From Chamaea fasciata (lineage: Eukaryota; Chordata; Aves; Passeriformes; Sylviidae): a DNA stretch of 64,000 nucleotides. The notes beneath the pieces were generated by a model. It was given only the letters and a program-made list of their open reading frames with translations. It did not search any database and had not been told where the DNA came from. The stretch is from the NCBI GenBank assembly GCA_029207755.1, contig JARCOQ010000005.1, positions 53,967,563 to 54,031,562 on the forward strand, read 5' to 3'. Shown here in pieces: positions 32,176 to 45,900 of this stretch. The position numbers were made by a program, and so were the translations under genes. Each line of letters opens with the position of its first letter. The stretch's first letter is position 1.

Positions 32176-35100
32176 TTGGTTGTCTTAGTGACTCTTTTTC
32201 AGCCTGTAAATTATCTGCCTTACTCTGACATTCTCCTTTAGTGTTTGCCACAGTCTGCATGGAAGCATGGACTTGATGTGTCCTTCTAAAAGGTTAGAAA
32301 CAAAGTAGTAAGAGTGAATTGGTAGGATTTCGCTCACACCACCTTGCTGTGAGGCTTTTCTCATCACAGGTGCTGAGTAAGTGTAATTCATTCCCAGACT
32401 GGTTTCTGATGAAAACTTCATAGTTTTACTGATGGGTGAAGGAAATGGAATGAGCATTCGGCTCTGTGCAACCGGCCAAAAATATGCCAACAATAAGGTT
32501 CTGTATGCCACTGGCATAGAAAGAGTCCTATAGATCCTTCTCTCTTCTGGATTAAATTCTTTGCTTGTTAATGGTGTCTAGTTCTTATAATTTGAAAAAC
32601 AATATTATTTTCTATTTGAATATCCAGAATTCAAGGGTTTTTTCTGGACTTAGACTGGAATGTTGTGGTTTTGGTCTTGTTTATTAAACAAGCCAAGTTG
32701 GGTCTTAAATATCTAAATTTCAGCATGATTGTTAAAGTCTTTATATACTTGAAGGGGGAGCAGATTAAAAAAAAAAATCCTAAAGTTTATTTTGTAATCA
32801 ATTATCATTATGGAGTAAATTTTAACCATAAAATAAAACTGTTCAACCTAAATGTCCAGAGGGCATATAGCATCAAATCCGTCTGTCTTTTGGGGCCTTT
32901 AAGTTTTGTTTCATAACAAATAGCCTGAGGCTGTGCTGTTTAAGGTTCTTTTCTATCTGCATTAAAATGCTTTGGATATTGGACTAAAACACTTTCACAA
33001 GCAGGTAGCTTAATTTTTGTAGTTCCTTTTAAAAGGGAAGATCATGCCAGTGTTGTTATATTGCAGGTTAACTTCTGTGATTCAGTGAGGATCATGTAGT
33101 TACTGAAATATGCATGGTATGCTGCTGGCAGCATTATTTACAAAGAGTATCCCAGGGAGACCTCAGGAGATGTTTTATTCTTAGTTACAGGTTGAATTCC
33201 AGACTTCTTTGCCAGTAGGAGGGAGAAAATTATATTCTCTGCTTTCCTAGCTTGGTGTGGAGATGTTACTGGAAGGCTTTTCACACCTGGATGGATTAAA
33301 GTTCCTGCTAAGAGCTGTTCTTGGTCAGCTGATTTAGGAGGTAAATGGCACAAGGTGCTGCTCTTTTCAGGACGTGGCCATTAGGAAAATTCACCTGAGC
33401 ACATTTAGTACAGGAACCTTGCACAGTTCCTTCCTGGCTTTGTTCTTGCACTCTTCTCAGTCAATGAAGTAATTCAAAGTTGTGTTGAATTATCTTTGTC
33501 AATTATAAGATTGATCTTATCTTGCAAGATTCTTGAGTGATGTGCATGAAGAGGCATCAGCTGTCTCAGGGAACAGGGAGTGGGCCCTTTCCCCTTCTGG
33601 TGGTGTTGCATACTGATTTTTGAAGGTCACCTGGCTACAGTAAATGGGATTTCTCACTGATTGCATCCTCACTCATTAAAATGTAGGATCAGACCTTGTT
33701 CTGCGGTTGGCAAACTGAGACCCAAAGGTACATTTTGAACATACATCAGGGTTCTGTCACCTGCCATCTGTCAGCAACTTCAATCCCCTCCAGATCCACA
33801 GGTATTTTTTTGTTAGTGATCGCAGACTTAACAAGATCTTCAGTGCCTGGACATTAAGCAAGCAGAGAGCTCATGACAAAATCTGTTCTGTTAAAAGACT
33901 AAGTGGATACAGGTGGAGGAGGGAACTGACGGAATGAAGAACAAATTGGTTTGCACGGTGAGAACTTCTCTTGCACATCAGCAACCTCGCTGTACTATCC
34001 TTCTTTCTACTTCCCTTTTTTTTCTCAACTTCTGCTTTTGGGGGTTTGACATCATGAAGGAAAATTCTAAAAAATTTAGGCGGCAGTGAATAGGTATCCT
34101 GAGTGTTGTGGAGGATTAGTTCAAAATTGTTAAATAGGAATGAGTATCCTATGTTAATGGATTTTAAGCTTTTATAAATAGGCTCTTCAGCTATTACTTG
34201 CATCCACTGATGTTTGTAAGCCCTATGCAAGTACATCAACGACGATACTGTGATTATTTTCTCTTAGGAATCTTACCACACACAATCTCCTATTTTCATT
34301 TCAGCTGCATGGCTGTAGAATAGCTTCCCTGCGTGTATTTATACAATACCAGCCTATCACCTTGTGTTACTTGGAGCCTATCCACAATTTAGTTTTATAT
34401 CAACGATATACATTCCTAAATAACAGTGTTGCTATAGGACATCTGTGGGATTTTATCCAAATATAACAGGCTCATGTTTATCTTCTGTATGCTTTGTCCA
34501 GGCCATTGATACACGAACTTCGTTCTTGTTTTATCCCGAGAAAGGCAATACAGGTTTTTAGCCACATTCCTTGTCTGTCAAGAGGTATCTTGGTCACTCC
34601 TTGGTCCAACAGAGAATGTTGTGGTGCTGTTGGACATAGTGCAGCCAGCAAGAAGAAACACTTCAAAACACTTCAGAAAACTGAGCCCAACCTCTTCTGC
34701 TCACTCTCACACGGTAAAATCAGTAATGTTATTTTTATTGCCATAAGGCTCTGGACCCCCTTGCATTTGCAGGTGCACAAATACTGGCTACAGAGCAGGT
34801 CAGTCTCATTACCCTGCAAATGTACATGTTGACAGACAACAGACACAAGGAGTTTTACTGACTTTTAGTGTTAAATCATGTACTTTTTTGTTAGTCAAAG
34901 GATAAAATAGAGGTAGGGAATTGAAGGCATGTTTAAGCAGTGAGAATGTTAAAAAGAACACATAGCTGCAGAGGGATGAAAATGTTTTATAAACGTATTT
35001 TGAAGATTTGTAGTGCTTATGTGACTTTCATACCAGCTAACTTAGAACTGTGGTTTATGGTAAGTAGGTAACTTCAGTTCCTCACTGAGTTCCTATAACC

Positions 35101-36837
35101 TTGTATTTGTACACTTCATGTTAGCCTTGTGCTACAAGGAAATGCTATTTCTCCTGATTTACAGGTATAACTCAGAACAGTTAAGCCACAAACTCTCAGT
35201 GGAATGTGGATGCTGAGCTTAGTGTGAAAAGTAGGCCAGAAACCTTTAGGAGTCAGATCCTTACATTGTGCTCCTGTGGCCTCCCAGGGCAATGTCTAAT
35301 TTTGGGCATTTCTTTCTTCTATAAACAATTTTCCCCTAATGCATGTGTGTGAATCCAGCCTTATGCAAGGCAAAACTTGCAAGGCCATCAGACTACAGTA
35401 GCCAAGGCCATCCTAAAATCCACACCAGTCCCTGTGGTGTACTACATTTTTATAAACTGCTCCTGAGATACCATTGCTGTGTGAGTTACTCTTTGCCAGC
35501 AAGGGAGTTGTGCAAATCATTAACTTAGAATGGTCTGTTGGAGAGGTCAGGCTCAGGAGGGCTGGATTTGCTCAGTGTCTGAAATGCGTAATTTACCTGC
35601 AAACATAAGCAACAAGGACCGGGCAGTGGCTTTGCAAAGTAAGATTTCTGAGTAAATACCTGCTTCTTTATGGTCTTCTCTTTAACAGCTCTTCAACATT
35701 GTTTAGGTGTGTTTACATATTCAATACCTGAGGTAAAAAAAAATCCAGAAATTCTGTCAAAATAGCATGTACCAACACTGATTTCTGGAAGGGAATACTG
35801 ATAATTCTTTCTCTGTGAGATACGCTAAATGAATATACAAAGGGAAACAAAAAAAAAAAAGTTTTTCTTGAGATACAGCTTTCTCTGTGATGCTAATTCT
35901 GCATTTTGGGCAATAAGACAGAAATGAAATGATTTCCAAAGTGTTTGTTCACTCAGCAGTCTTCACCAGTACTGGAATAGTCTCTCAGTATCACTGGGAA
36001 TCAGCCTAAGAACCACATCAAACTTGATTTTCCTACCCACAGTAGTGGAGTCCCTGATACTCAGGCTGAAGATCGGTCTAGAAGAGTGTTTGGTGAACTT
36101 CTGTTCATTTTTCAGAGTTTGTTTTTCCCATAGCAAATTGCTGTGCAGAAGGAAATAATTTTAACATTACTTCTGTACTGGTTTGATACTGTGCATTGCA
36201 GGGTTTTGTTTGGATAGGTTTTTTGAACATAAAAGACAGAAGAATAAGCAGAAATATCTTATTTTTATATACTTCAAGGGCATTCAAATCAGTAGAGTGG
36301 CTCTCAACAAGGCAGAAAAGAAGACCACACTGACCTTAGCTCAAGTGCCTCTATTGCACAGAGTAGGATTTATGCATAAGTGGTTTGTTGAATGGTGATA
36401 AATTTTCATATGTAAAATTTTACTCTGAAGGGTTATCATAGCATAACCTGTTTATTTTATAAAAGTCCTCACTCCACTTCCACAGCTGAATGAATGGAGA
36501 TGCCTCTTTCAGCACTGCACCTCTGTTTGCAGCATAGTCTTTCAAAGCATGGAAACCTTGGTTTGCAGCCAGAGAGGTAAAACAATGCAGTGGCCACTTG
36601 CTGCCAGCCCTGACAACAATTCCTCCAAGGTCACTCAAGATAATAGATGTAATAAGAGTTCATACCTAGTCTGAGCCTTATAACAGGAGAAAAAAATGCC
36701 AACCCAACCAAAAAAAGTAACGCCAAAAATCTCAACAAAAAACAGATCTGGAAAGAGTTGACTTTGATATAACAGAAAGGAAAAAGAAATACCGTAAGCA
36801 ATGGAGTCAGGAAAAACCCCAGAAACTTCCTGAGGAA
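32176..36837. other. LDHB-GYS2 spacer, left part, nothing recognised
   Basis: No exon, RNA gene or transposon recognised. Open frames are short and overlapping. A 12-nt A run near 35,849 is the only simple repeat. Confidence 0.55.
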
Positions 36838-37122
36838 GTATTCTCAAGAGCAAATAGTGACAGGACAAGGGGGAGTGGCTTCACTCCAACAGAAAGGAGA
36901 TTTAGATTGGGTATTGGGAAGAAATTGTTCCCTGTGAGGGTGGTGAGGCCCTGGCACAGGTTGCCCAGAGAAGCTGTGGCTGCCCCATCCTTGGCAGTGT
37001 CCAAGGCCAGGTTGGCTGGGGCTTGGAGCACCCTGGGATAGCGGAAAGTTCCCCTGCCCATGGCAGTGGGGTTGGAACTGGGTGATTATTAAGGTCCCTT
37101 CCAACCCAAACCATTCCATTAT
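36838..37122 (+). mobile_element. CR1 LINE 3' fragment
   Basis: About 285 bp of the CR1 3' end on the + strand. It includes atagtgacaggacaaggggg, gatttagattgggtattggg, ccctggcacaggttgcccag, gtgtccaaggccaggttgg and aaggtcccttccaacccaaa, ending at the usual accattcc tail. It is 5'-truncated, as most CR1 copies are, and has no coding capacity left. Confidence 0.93.
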
Positions 37123-40100
37123 TTTTTGATGTTAAGCAAGTGAGGCTTCTGTCTCTCCATGATTACTACTTTTACTTAAGGAGAAAATACTACAAGTTAT
37201 ACCAACATACTGAAAAATTCCCATGCTAAATATGATACAAACACTGTGCTGACCTCAGGAAACAAATCATTATCAAAGCAAATACTTGTGTATATCTACA
37301 AAAGTGTTTGTGTCTTTCTTTGTACCAGTCTGGATTATAGGTGGGGGCATGGCACCGAACAGTAGAAAAGAGGCAAAACAGTGTAATCAGTCTTATATTT
37401 TATTTTTCAAGTTACAGCCACATCAGACATCACACAGAAAATCTTGGTGTCTCTCAGAAATTGTTTGCATGTGCTTGTGCATTTATTGCCCAGTAGAGTT
37501 AGCGTGATTCTTTTAGTCTCTAATGCCTAGTGCCTGCCTGGAGATACAGACAGGGACACTGCTCCCTCTCCAAGGATGTTAGCTGTATGCTCTTCCTTTG
37601 TCAGGAGATCACCTCAGGTGCAATTCCTATTCAAAAGGGAATATTCCCAAATCTCTGCTCACATGGGAAAATGGCATACATGAATTGTAGCATAGATTAT
37701 GCATTGAGCTGTCCTGCCCCTCAGAGGGACACCTGCTCATCACAGCATTTCTTTTAAAGTTTAAATAGGATGGTGGCATTCTGATGCTTATCCAAGTTGC
37801 AGGATCCAGCTTAGTGGCCAAGATACTCTGGCATAATTTTCCAAAGCCAAGTCTGAAAAGATTAACCTTAAACTTGCCCATGGCAAGCTGGTATTTGCAG
37901 GATGGCTTTCATTGTCACTCCTGGATGAAACAGCCGAGGCCAAAATATTCTGCAGAGATGGGAATGTCGGCCTCTCAGACCAGCTGATATGAATGTCTTT
38001 GGTTTGGTGTGTCCTGGAGTCCGTGCACTCCCAAATTCCTAATTTGGGGCAAAGCATACCAGGTCACTGAGAAAAATCCATTGTGTCCCCTCAAACATTT
38101 TGTAGCCTCTTCTCCTCCCTCAAAGGATTACTCTACATGTCTGTCCTCTAACTGGAAGTAAAATTCTCTACTTGGGGGAGATCTGGAGCAGTTTTTGGCC
38201 TTGCATGGACAGGGCAGGAGCAAAGGCCATCACTTCTCAGCTAGAGTGAGGTGAACCTTGCTGCCAGGCAGACAATGAGGGCTGTCCCTAGAGCACTTCT
38301 GGGCCGCTCCCTGATCTTCCCTAAACACTGCAATGCCAAAGCCACAGGGACACTGGAGAGCTAATGTGAATGCCTTCACTGCCACCTACTGCTGTGTGTC
38401 ACAAGTACAATGTGTGTGCATCAGTGTCTGCTACAAACCCCTGTCCTTTCCTCCTCTCAAATTTCACTCAAGTGTCTACGAGCATTTTTAACATCCGTTT
38501 TAACATCCAACTGATTTTTTTTCCCCCCCACAGTTAATTTAGGCGAACCTGGAAACCACAGTTCTGTTCAGAGCAAGCCAGTCCTAGACAATTATCTCCT
38601 CTTAAACTTCCACACGTGGAGAGTGTTTCTTCCCCTACAGGCACCTTCTCACTTGCAGCCAGGGAGACTGAGGTTGATATTCCAAGAAAAAAAGGTTGTC
38701 TGGAGTGGTTCTGGTGGAAGGACTGTGGTGTGAAGACAACATCCACAACTCACTTCTTGGGGTGATATACTGAGTTAGTTTTTGCAGAAAACTGTGCTCT
38801 ACCTAAATAGGAGCTAGATCGAAGTGTGCAGACAAGACAACATCCTAGAGGTAACAGTTTCAAAATGAGATTTAGATAAGGCAGAATGCACAGTGTCATC
38901 TCTGCATTGCTCTCTCCACAGAACTCTAGGAAATTTGGGAAAAACAATACACACTTTGTATATTTCTCTTCAAACTCAGCCTTCTTATTGCCCAGTATTC
39001 TTGCGAACAAAATTATTTCGCTTCTGTGGGCTGAAAAAGAATCTGGTGGGGTAACAACTGGTGTCTGGCAGAATTGCAACACAATGAATAATGTGTTACC
39101 AAAGGGCATCTGTATAGTTTGTGATAAGAGCAATATGAGAGGCTAGGCTGGACTCAAAACCAGTCTCACTGGTTTCCAGATTTCTGGGGAATACTTTAAT
39201 TAATGTTTTATTTTAAAAACTAGTCTTTCTGGTATGTTTTCATCTCCCCACTTCAGCAGCGGGCCTCTGTTTGGTGAAAAAGGAGCAAACTGCTCAATCA
39301 GACTCACAGCCTTTCCCTGCCTCTGACAAAAACGACACATTGTTCTAGTGGCAGCAGAGCGTCCCTTTCAGCACTTGCACCTCACTGCTCTTCACATGGA
39401 GGACTGCTAAAGGTTGCCTTCTTAATGTCAGAACACAGCTTTTCTTCTGAAGAGCTTTTATTTTCCCTTACTATGTGTGCACAGCAACACACAACCTCCT
39501 TTATGACCCTAAACCCAGATAACTCCAGCTGCACCCCAGATATCCAGCAGTTAATCCTTGCAGGCCATAAATATAATGAATAAGGCCCTTTGCTCTCTGG
39601 CAATTAAGAGCATTTGCAGGGATGAAAGTTTCTGGACTATCTGTTGGAGCTTGCCTTTTCTGGGCACTTCAAATACTTTCCCCTCACTAATAATAATAAA
39701 GCAGGAATTTGGGATGTCATTGTGTGGGAAAAAAAAAAAAAAAAAAACAACAAAACAAAACAAAAAACAAAGCCCTCCTTCTTTAAGACATACAGATTGC
39801 ATAAAATCAAATGTACTCAGAAAATGAAGGAGTGCTGATGTTTACTATGCTACTGAGCACTTTTTATTAGTTAAAAACTCCACTTTCTCCAAACTGCCAA
39901 AGGTGAGTTACTCCCAGATTCACTCAAGGATGGCATTGCCAGTGCTTGTGAAATTATCTCATGGTATCTGACCATTCTTTCAAACTCATTTGCCAAGGTT
40001 TAAGGAATTATATCATCTTTTCTCAAATTCAAAGAGCAAAAGAATCATCATCTTATTACAAATAGAAGCTGGAAAAACGTGACAGTCAAGAACCTGAAAA

Positions 40101-40256
40101 CCACAGACTACATGAGGAGGCTGAAAAATTTGCCGCTACAACTTTAGTTCATTGTTGTAAAATTATTTGCATGTTTTTCAGGCTTTTGAATGCTTAGGGA
40201 CAGTGACATGTCTGTGAACCAGTGCCACTGGTTATTGGACATCACCACTAGAGGGT
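37123..40256. other. LDHB-GYS2 spacer, middle part
   Basis: No gene or recognisable transposon. An A-rich tract lies at 39,729-39,771. Confidence 0.55.
39729..39771. repeat. Poly(A) plus (CAAAA)n tract
   Basis: A run of 18-19 A followed by CAACAAAACAAAACAAAAAACAA. Simple A-rich repeat; no element body recognised on its 5' side. Confidence 0.85.
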
Positions 40257-40618
40257 TTTCTTAGAGGGATGGAATATGTCTCCTATGAGGAAAGGCTGAG
40301 AGAACTGGGAATGTTCAGCCTAGAGGAGGCTCTGGGGTGACCTTATTACGGACTGAAAGGACACTACAAGAGAGCTGCAAAGGGACTTTTTTCAGTGGGC
40401 TGGAGTGACAGGAAAAGGGGTGATGGCTTTAAGCTGAAAGGCCCTGGCACAGGTTGCCCAGAGCAGCTGTGGCTACCCCATCTCTGGCAGTGTCCAAGGC
40501 CAGGTAGGATGCGGCTTGGAGCAACCTGGGATGGTGGAAGGTGTCCCTGCCCATGGCAGGGGGTGGAATGAGATCTTTCAGATCTCTTCCAACCCAGACT
40601 GTTCTGTGATTCTGTGGT
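40257..40618 (+). mobile_element. CR1 LINE 3' fragment with internal deletion
   Basis: It begins in the CR1 phrase ctcctatgaggaaaggctga gagaact, continues through ttcagcctagaggaggctct ggggtgacc and gtgacaggaaaaggggtgat ggc, then ccctggcacaggttgcccag, and ends in the CR1 3' tail gttctgtgattctgtgg. Against the copy at 36,838 it lacks about 55 nt (the gatttagattggg to gggtggtga block) at about 40,441. Non-coding remnant. Confidence 0.93.
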
Positions 40619-42500
40619 CCCTGGAGAGGTAACTGATGTGAACAGTTTTGATTTCAGCGCCTTGAGACCTGTGTGAAGAGCTGCAGAGCTCAGTGGTACC
40701 CAGCCAGCAGTGGGGATGGGGCCCACACACCCACAAATCTGTCAGGTTTCCCTCGGGGAAGCTGCAGCTCCTGGTATTTACGCACAGTGAGGGTGACCAC
40801 TATCGGTGCGGTCAGTGAGGGGTGTCAGGGGTTCACTGCACCCCCTGTCTCCTTTAAAATGAGAAGCTTTGCTGTGTATTAATTTACACAGAGTGAGGAA
40901 AACCTGTGGGATGGGGATGGACTGGTCAGCTGCTTTGTTCTGTGTTCTCCGCTCCTCACCTGAGAGGGCCTTTGTGTACCTTGGCAGCTTTAGGCCTCAG
41001 CCTCAGCGTGAATGTCCCAGGAAAAGTATGGAAGTGTGACTCGGGTAGGTTTGATGTTCAGAAATGAAATGAGCCTTAATGTATTACTGGTTTTTCTTTT
41101 ATATAACATGGTTTTTTTTTTAGCTACTGGATGATCTGGTTTCCTACCTATTCCAGGTAGTAAAAGCCACCACTGCCCCAAAAATAATGATTCTCATCCA
41201 GGCCCTTTTTTAGAAACTGGTGAATAGGGCAACTCAAACCATTGAGACAAAATGACACTCAACCAATAAACCCCTGAATCCTTCCCTGGCCTCTTACCAG
41301 GCTCTTTTCTGAGACAGCTCCTGTTCTTAACTCTGCAAAAAAAGTTTTCTGCACCCTTAGGGTTTTTTCAGTGGGCTGTATCCACCAGCTGAGGGGTGGG
41401 TCTGACTGCCATGATTGCAGAGAGGGCACAGAGTGTGGAAGTGGAAGAGCAAGTCTTTTGGGGGTTTGGTAGTCTTTAAGGCAGGCTTAGCTGTGCCATG
41501 CATTATGTATTATGTCTAAGAGACTTCTATGCTGATGGGCTGCCTGTCTCCTAAACCAATTGTCTTGGACTTGTTTTGCCTTAGGTGAGCTCAGAGCCTT
41601 TCCCTCTATGCCTGCTGGTGCAGTGGCGTTCTTCACGGTATCAGAGATGTCCTTGAACTCACCTGGAAATTTGCTCCCTGCTGAACTGTGGGGTTTGGGC
41701 AGGTTGTGTTCCAAGCTCAGAATCAGATTCAGCTCGCACAACTGTCCCAGAAGCACTGGCTTCTCAACCAGTTGTGTAATATAAGCATCTTGCAAGCAGG
41801 CAGCTGCTCTGGGGAGCTGTGAGGATCTCAGGCTGTGAGTTAGGGACCAGCATCTCTGTAGATGTGTGTTCACTGCTTGCAGCATCCCAGCTCTGTGCTG
41901 GAGAAGACAGAGGCGTCCTCTGCCCTGACTTAGTACTCACTAAGTTCCCTGGGTGGAGGACATGGGCCCAGAGGCCAGGAAAGACCTGTGGCATAGAGAA
42001 AAAACAACCAGGTGGAAAATCAGGGACAGGACTGCAAGGAGGGGCAGAGTGCGTGCCAAAACAGGGGTAGAGCCTTTGTAGCTCTGTAAAAGCTGGCAGG
42101 GCTGCAGAGCTGCTAAAGCAGCCAACAGCTGCTGCACAGTCCTGGGAACAGAGCTGGAGATAATTGTGGCGGTAGGAGATGAGGAAAACTCGGGCTTACA
42201 GACTGCTGAACTGAAGAAGAAGAGGTGACAGCATTTAACCTGGCAAGGAACCAGATACACGTTGTGTAAAATAAGTCTGCTCCAACTCCTGCAGATGGCC
42301 AGCAGGTAGGAAAACTCCCTGGGTGTAAGGGGAGGGTGTATCTCGAGGGGAGGACTCAGGGGCTGGACTCAAATCAGGTGGTGAACTCAAAGTGTCCTCC
42401 CTGTTGGAGTTGGCTCAGGGCGGTGCTGACTTTACAACCCTCCAATGTCAACTGTTCCTGAGGTTGCTGGTGGATACTGAATGCTGTGGCTCAGGAGCTC
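40619..42500. other. LDHB-GYS2 spacer, right part
   Basis: No gene or transposon recognised. Open frames on both strands around 41,490-42,260 have no recognisable domain. Confidence 0.5.
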
Positions 42501-42821
42501 AAAACCTTTTTTAACCTCCCTCTGACAGAAGAAAAAGAAAGAGCTCTGGCCCCAAAACAGTCAAGACCTTTCTCAGGTCAGTCTTAAATTCTTACCTCTC
42601 CCAGCAGCTGCTTCTCAAGCCCTGAGGATTTCACTGAGCCAATTTAATGCTGGTGGTCAGACAGTTTAAACCCATTAGCTCCCAGCTATCTGAATAATTT
42701 TCTCCTGGGATCCCAGCACACAGGCAGACTGCTCTAATCAGAACTGCAGAGCACTGCCACGAGACCTGGACCTTTGCTGACTGCTGTGGCCTGTGTGGTA
42801 AGCACCCAAGGACTGAAGAAA
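42500..42821 (+). promoter_or_regulatory. GYS2: GYS2 upstream region and 5' UTR (limits unknown)
   Basis: This lies directly before the GYS2 start codon. There is no CpG island and no clear TATA box. A CCAAT motif occurs in GAGCCAATTTAATG near 42,635, and a DR1-like half (TGGACCTTTG, 42,767-42,776) resembles an HNF4-type site, which would suit a liver gene; both are weak single-motif observations. A strong donor-like GTAAGC lies at 42,798, only 24 nt before the ATG. The transcription start cannot be placed from sequence. Confidence 0.4.
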
Positions 42822-42942
42822 ATGCCACTGGCGAGATCCCTGTCCATGACATCTCTGAATGGGCTTCCTCAGTGTGAGGATGAAGACCTGCCCGTGGAGG
42901 ATTTGTTGCTCTTTGAAGTTTCTTGGGAAGTTACCAACAAAG
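42822..42942 (+). CDS. GYS2: GYS2 exon 1 coding part (residues 1-40)
   Basis: ATG in the context gaagaaaATGCCA, with A at -3. It encodes [17 protein letters not shown], then an acidic stretch, and ends EVSWEVTNK plus one base. Ser8 and Ser11 are the N-terminal inhibitory phosphorylation sites known in glycogen synthases. The donor AAAG|GTTTGT is a poor match to GTRAGT, but the next exon supplies the correct VGGIYTV continuation, so it must be the one used. Confidence 0.95.
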
Positions 42943-45900
42943 GTTTGTAACACACTTTGGGGTTAGTATTGCTGTTTTCTCAGGAGTAGAGGGAGGGATG
43001 AAGGGCTGGAGAAGAAAGGCGTTCACAGGGAGATTGGAGAGGGCTGCAGAGCTGCTGGATTGGAAGAAGTGCAGGTGTGTAATCATGCACGCTGAGCGTG
43101 GGCTGCGCCTGCCTGGGCTTGTGTGGGATGGGCAGAGCCAGGATGTCTCTGTGTCTTTTCGTGTTCCACCACCAGGGAGAGGGGGTTTGAACGTCTAAGT
43201 GATAAGTCTGAGTGTGCAGACATATATATATTGCTTTGTACATACTTAGGTTTTGCCTTCCATGCAAATTCACTTGGGGATGTCATGCATTGAAATGAGC
43301 TGTACAACAGAGATCAGATGCAGAGCAGTTTAACAGTCCCCCCTCAGCATTCTAGAGCAGTGTAGAAAAGAGGCCAGGCCCGGGAGGGGTATAAATAAAT
43401 AGAGCTGTGTCACAGCCACTGAACAAAACCCAGGAGTCAATGACCAGCGGCCTTTGTGTGCCAGCTGAAACTCTTCTGGACTGCTCTTTGCAAACACAGG
43501 TGGTGCCAGACAGGGGCTTCATTTTTCCATTGGTTGCTGCTGGTCAGGCAAAGGGCACACTGCTTATTGGGCAAAAATCCTCCTGCCTCTATTTCTAATT
43601 CACTCATCAAATCATCCCCTTTCAGGTAGGTGTGGTTCTGCAAGCTTCCATTTTCACCCCAAAAGTGAGTTAGTGCGAGTAAATGATTGACCCCATGTGT
43701 GTTATTGTCCTGGCAGATAAATAGAGATTGATCAGGAAAGGGGATCTGTAATTTGTTAAGAATTTAACTTTAAAGGGAAATGTATGTGAGAAGAATGGGC
43801 AGTGATGGGGTTTTAACCCCATGGGGAAACTGCTATTACTCTTCTGTGATAATTTTTGCAGTTTTACATTGCTATTTTTAGAGTGGTGAGCCCTATCAAT
43901 ACTCAGAGGTGGGACAGAGTAGATTTGGCAGTTTGAATCCCTGTGGGCTTGTTTTTCAGTAGCTTCAGCTGAGCTTTTAGAGTTTATTTACTAAAGCCAC
44001 AACTTGGAACATGCAGAATTCAGTTGTGCAGTGTGCATGATGAGTAAGGCTCTGGCAAGCAGATGGCAGCAGAAATCTAGGAAATTCAGGAGTTCTCACT
44101 AACTTCTCTGAACTCCACAGCATATATATTTTCTGAGGCATCTGGACCCAGTGGTTGTAGATATCACACAAGATATTTAAGAAAAGGTAACCCAATTAGA
44201 TTTTCCCAGAGTGAATATAGTGAATCATTTAATCATCCATAGAGCTCTGGCTGACTTCACTGGACTCACCAAATCAACCGACACAGCTAAAATTTACTAT
44301 TCACACATTTTATGAGACAATTAATATTAACAAAGTAAATTGTATTCAGTGTGTTTAAAAATAAGGTGCCTTTGCTTGCACCACTTTCCAAGCCCATATA
44401 TTCAGCCAGGGCTGAAGGAACATGGCATGGAAAACAATTTCTTCATTAGAATCTGACCTTGTTCCTGTTAAACAGCCTTTACTAGAAACATCCATGCAAA
44501 ACCTCTTTTATAAACCTGTTTCAGCCTATTTTTCTAGTAAATTCTTGATGCTGAGGGTTTGGAGTTTTTTTGGGTTTTTTTTCTCCTATATCTTCCAGGC
44601 AATTGAATGTCTAAGTCATGTGGTGAGAACTGTTCTCTGGTGACAGGGAAATGTTGGGGCACTGTGAGAGAGAGTAGACAGCAAAATGCAGGGAGAGTCA
44701 TCACAGAAGATATATAGGGTTAGGAAGTAATAGTTTATTCTGTATATTTACTAGCTCCTTTAGCAGGAGGAATTTGATTAAATAAGCTGACCACACAGAT
44801 TTAGTGCTGCTAAATGTTTTAGTGTTTGTGCTGCTGTATATATTCCTAACATAGAGGGCAAGATAAACATTAGCTGGACTTATTACCTGACAAGCTAATT
44901 TTGAGCATATAACATGAAGGTTTCTTTCTTCCTTTCTGGCAATGCAAAGGTGTGTCAGAGGAGCTCAACCTGGACTTGGTTTGCGTTTCTGAGGTGGTGT
45001 GAAGCTGCTGCTGCCCACAGGAATGAGTTCCAGTCTTTGTGTTAATTTTGTGGATATCACCAGGTGCTTGGGTACATGTCCTTCTTGGCCAGTGCTGCTT
45101 CTTAGTAATCCCTCCATTTCTCTTGTGTCACTGACAGTCAGGCTGAATTGTCCTCTTTCCTGTGAGGCAGGTGATAGCAGAACTCCCAGGTGGATATCCA
45201 TCCCCACACACTGTAACCAAGGACCTTTACAAGAGCTGAGCTGAACCTCTTCAGAGCCAGAGGGTGGTGAGGGGGTCCTGCAAATTGAAGAATATCTGAT
45301 TCTGTAGAGTGAGAGGGTCTTCATGTGCCCAGCTGCTCACGGGGAGCAGGCGTTCCCTGTGATTTCCCTGATGGTTCTCGTTGTCACTGAGGCATGAGGT
45401 ACAGCTGTAGGGAAGAACAAGGTGGTTGTATGAACTCAGGGCTCAGAGATCAAAAAGTATCCATTATTTCCAGAGTCTCGTCTCTTCTGTGTCAGCAGCT
45501 GGAACAGGGAAGTTGTCTCTCTTTTTGTTTAAAGTATAGATCATTTAACATGTACTCTAATTAGGCAGAATATCTATTTCTCCATGTTTCCTTTTTGTAT
45601 TTTCTGTCCTGGCTGCAGCCTCTGCTAAGTTACAACCTCTGACATAGAAAACATTGGCCTCTTGGTTACTGCTCTCACTCTTCTCTGTCTGAAGCAAGCA
45701 AAGATAAGGTAGCTGAAGGAGAAAACGGAAAATAGAAAAGGTTCATCTGCTGATGTCACTCTTCCTCACCCTTCCCCCAAGCCACATGAGAGGCAACTTG
45801 CCACCTTAACCGAACACAGTATTGAAATCCTCTGGCATTGAAAGTTCTTTGCCAAAGAAATGAGAAATGTGTAGTTTGTTTTGTGAGATTTCCCTCACTT

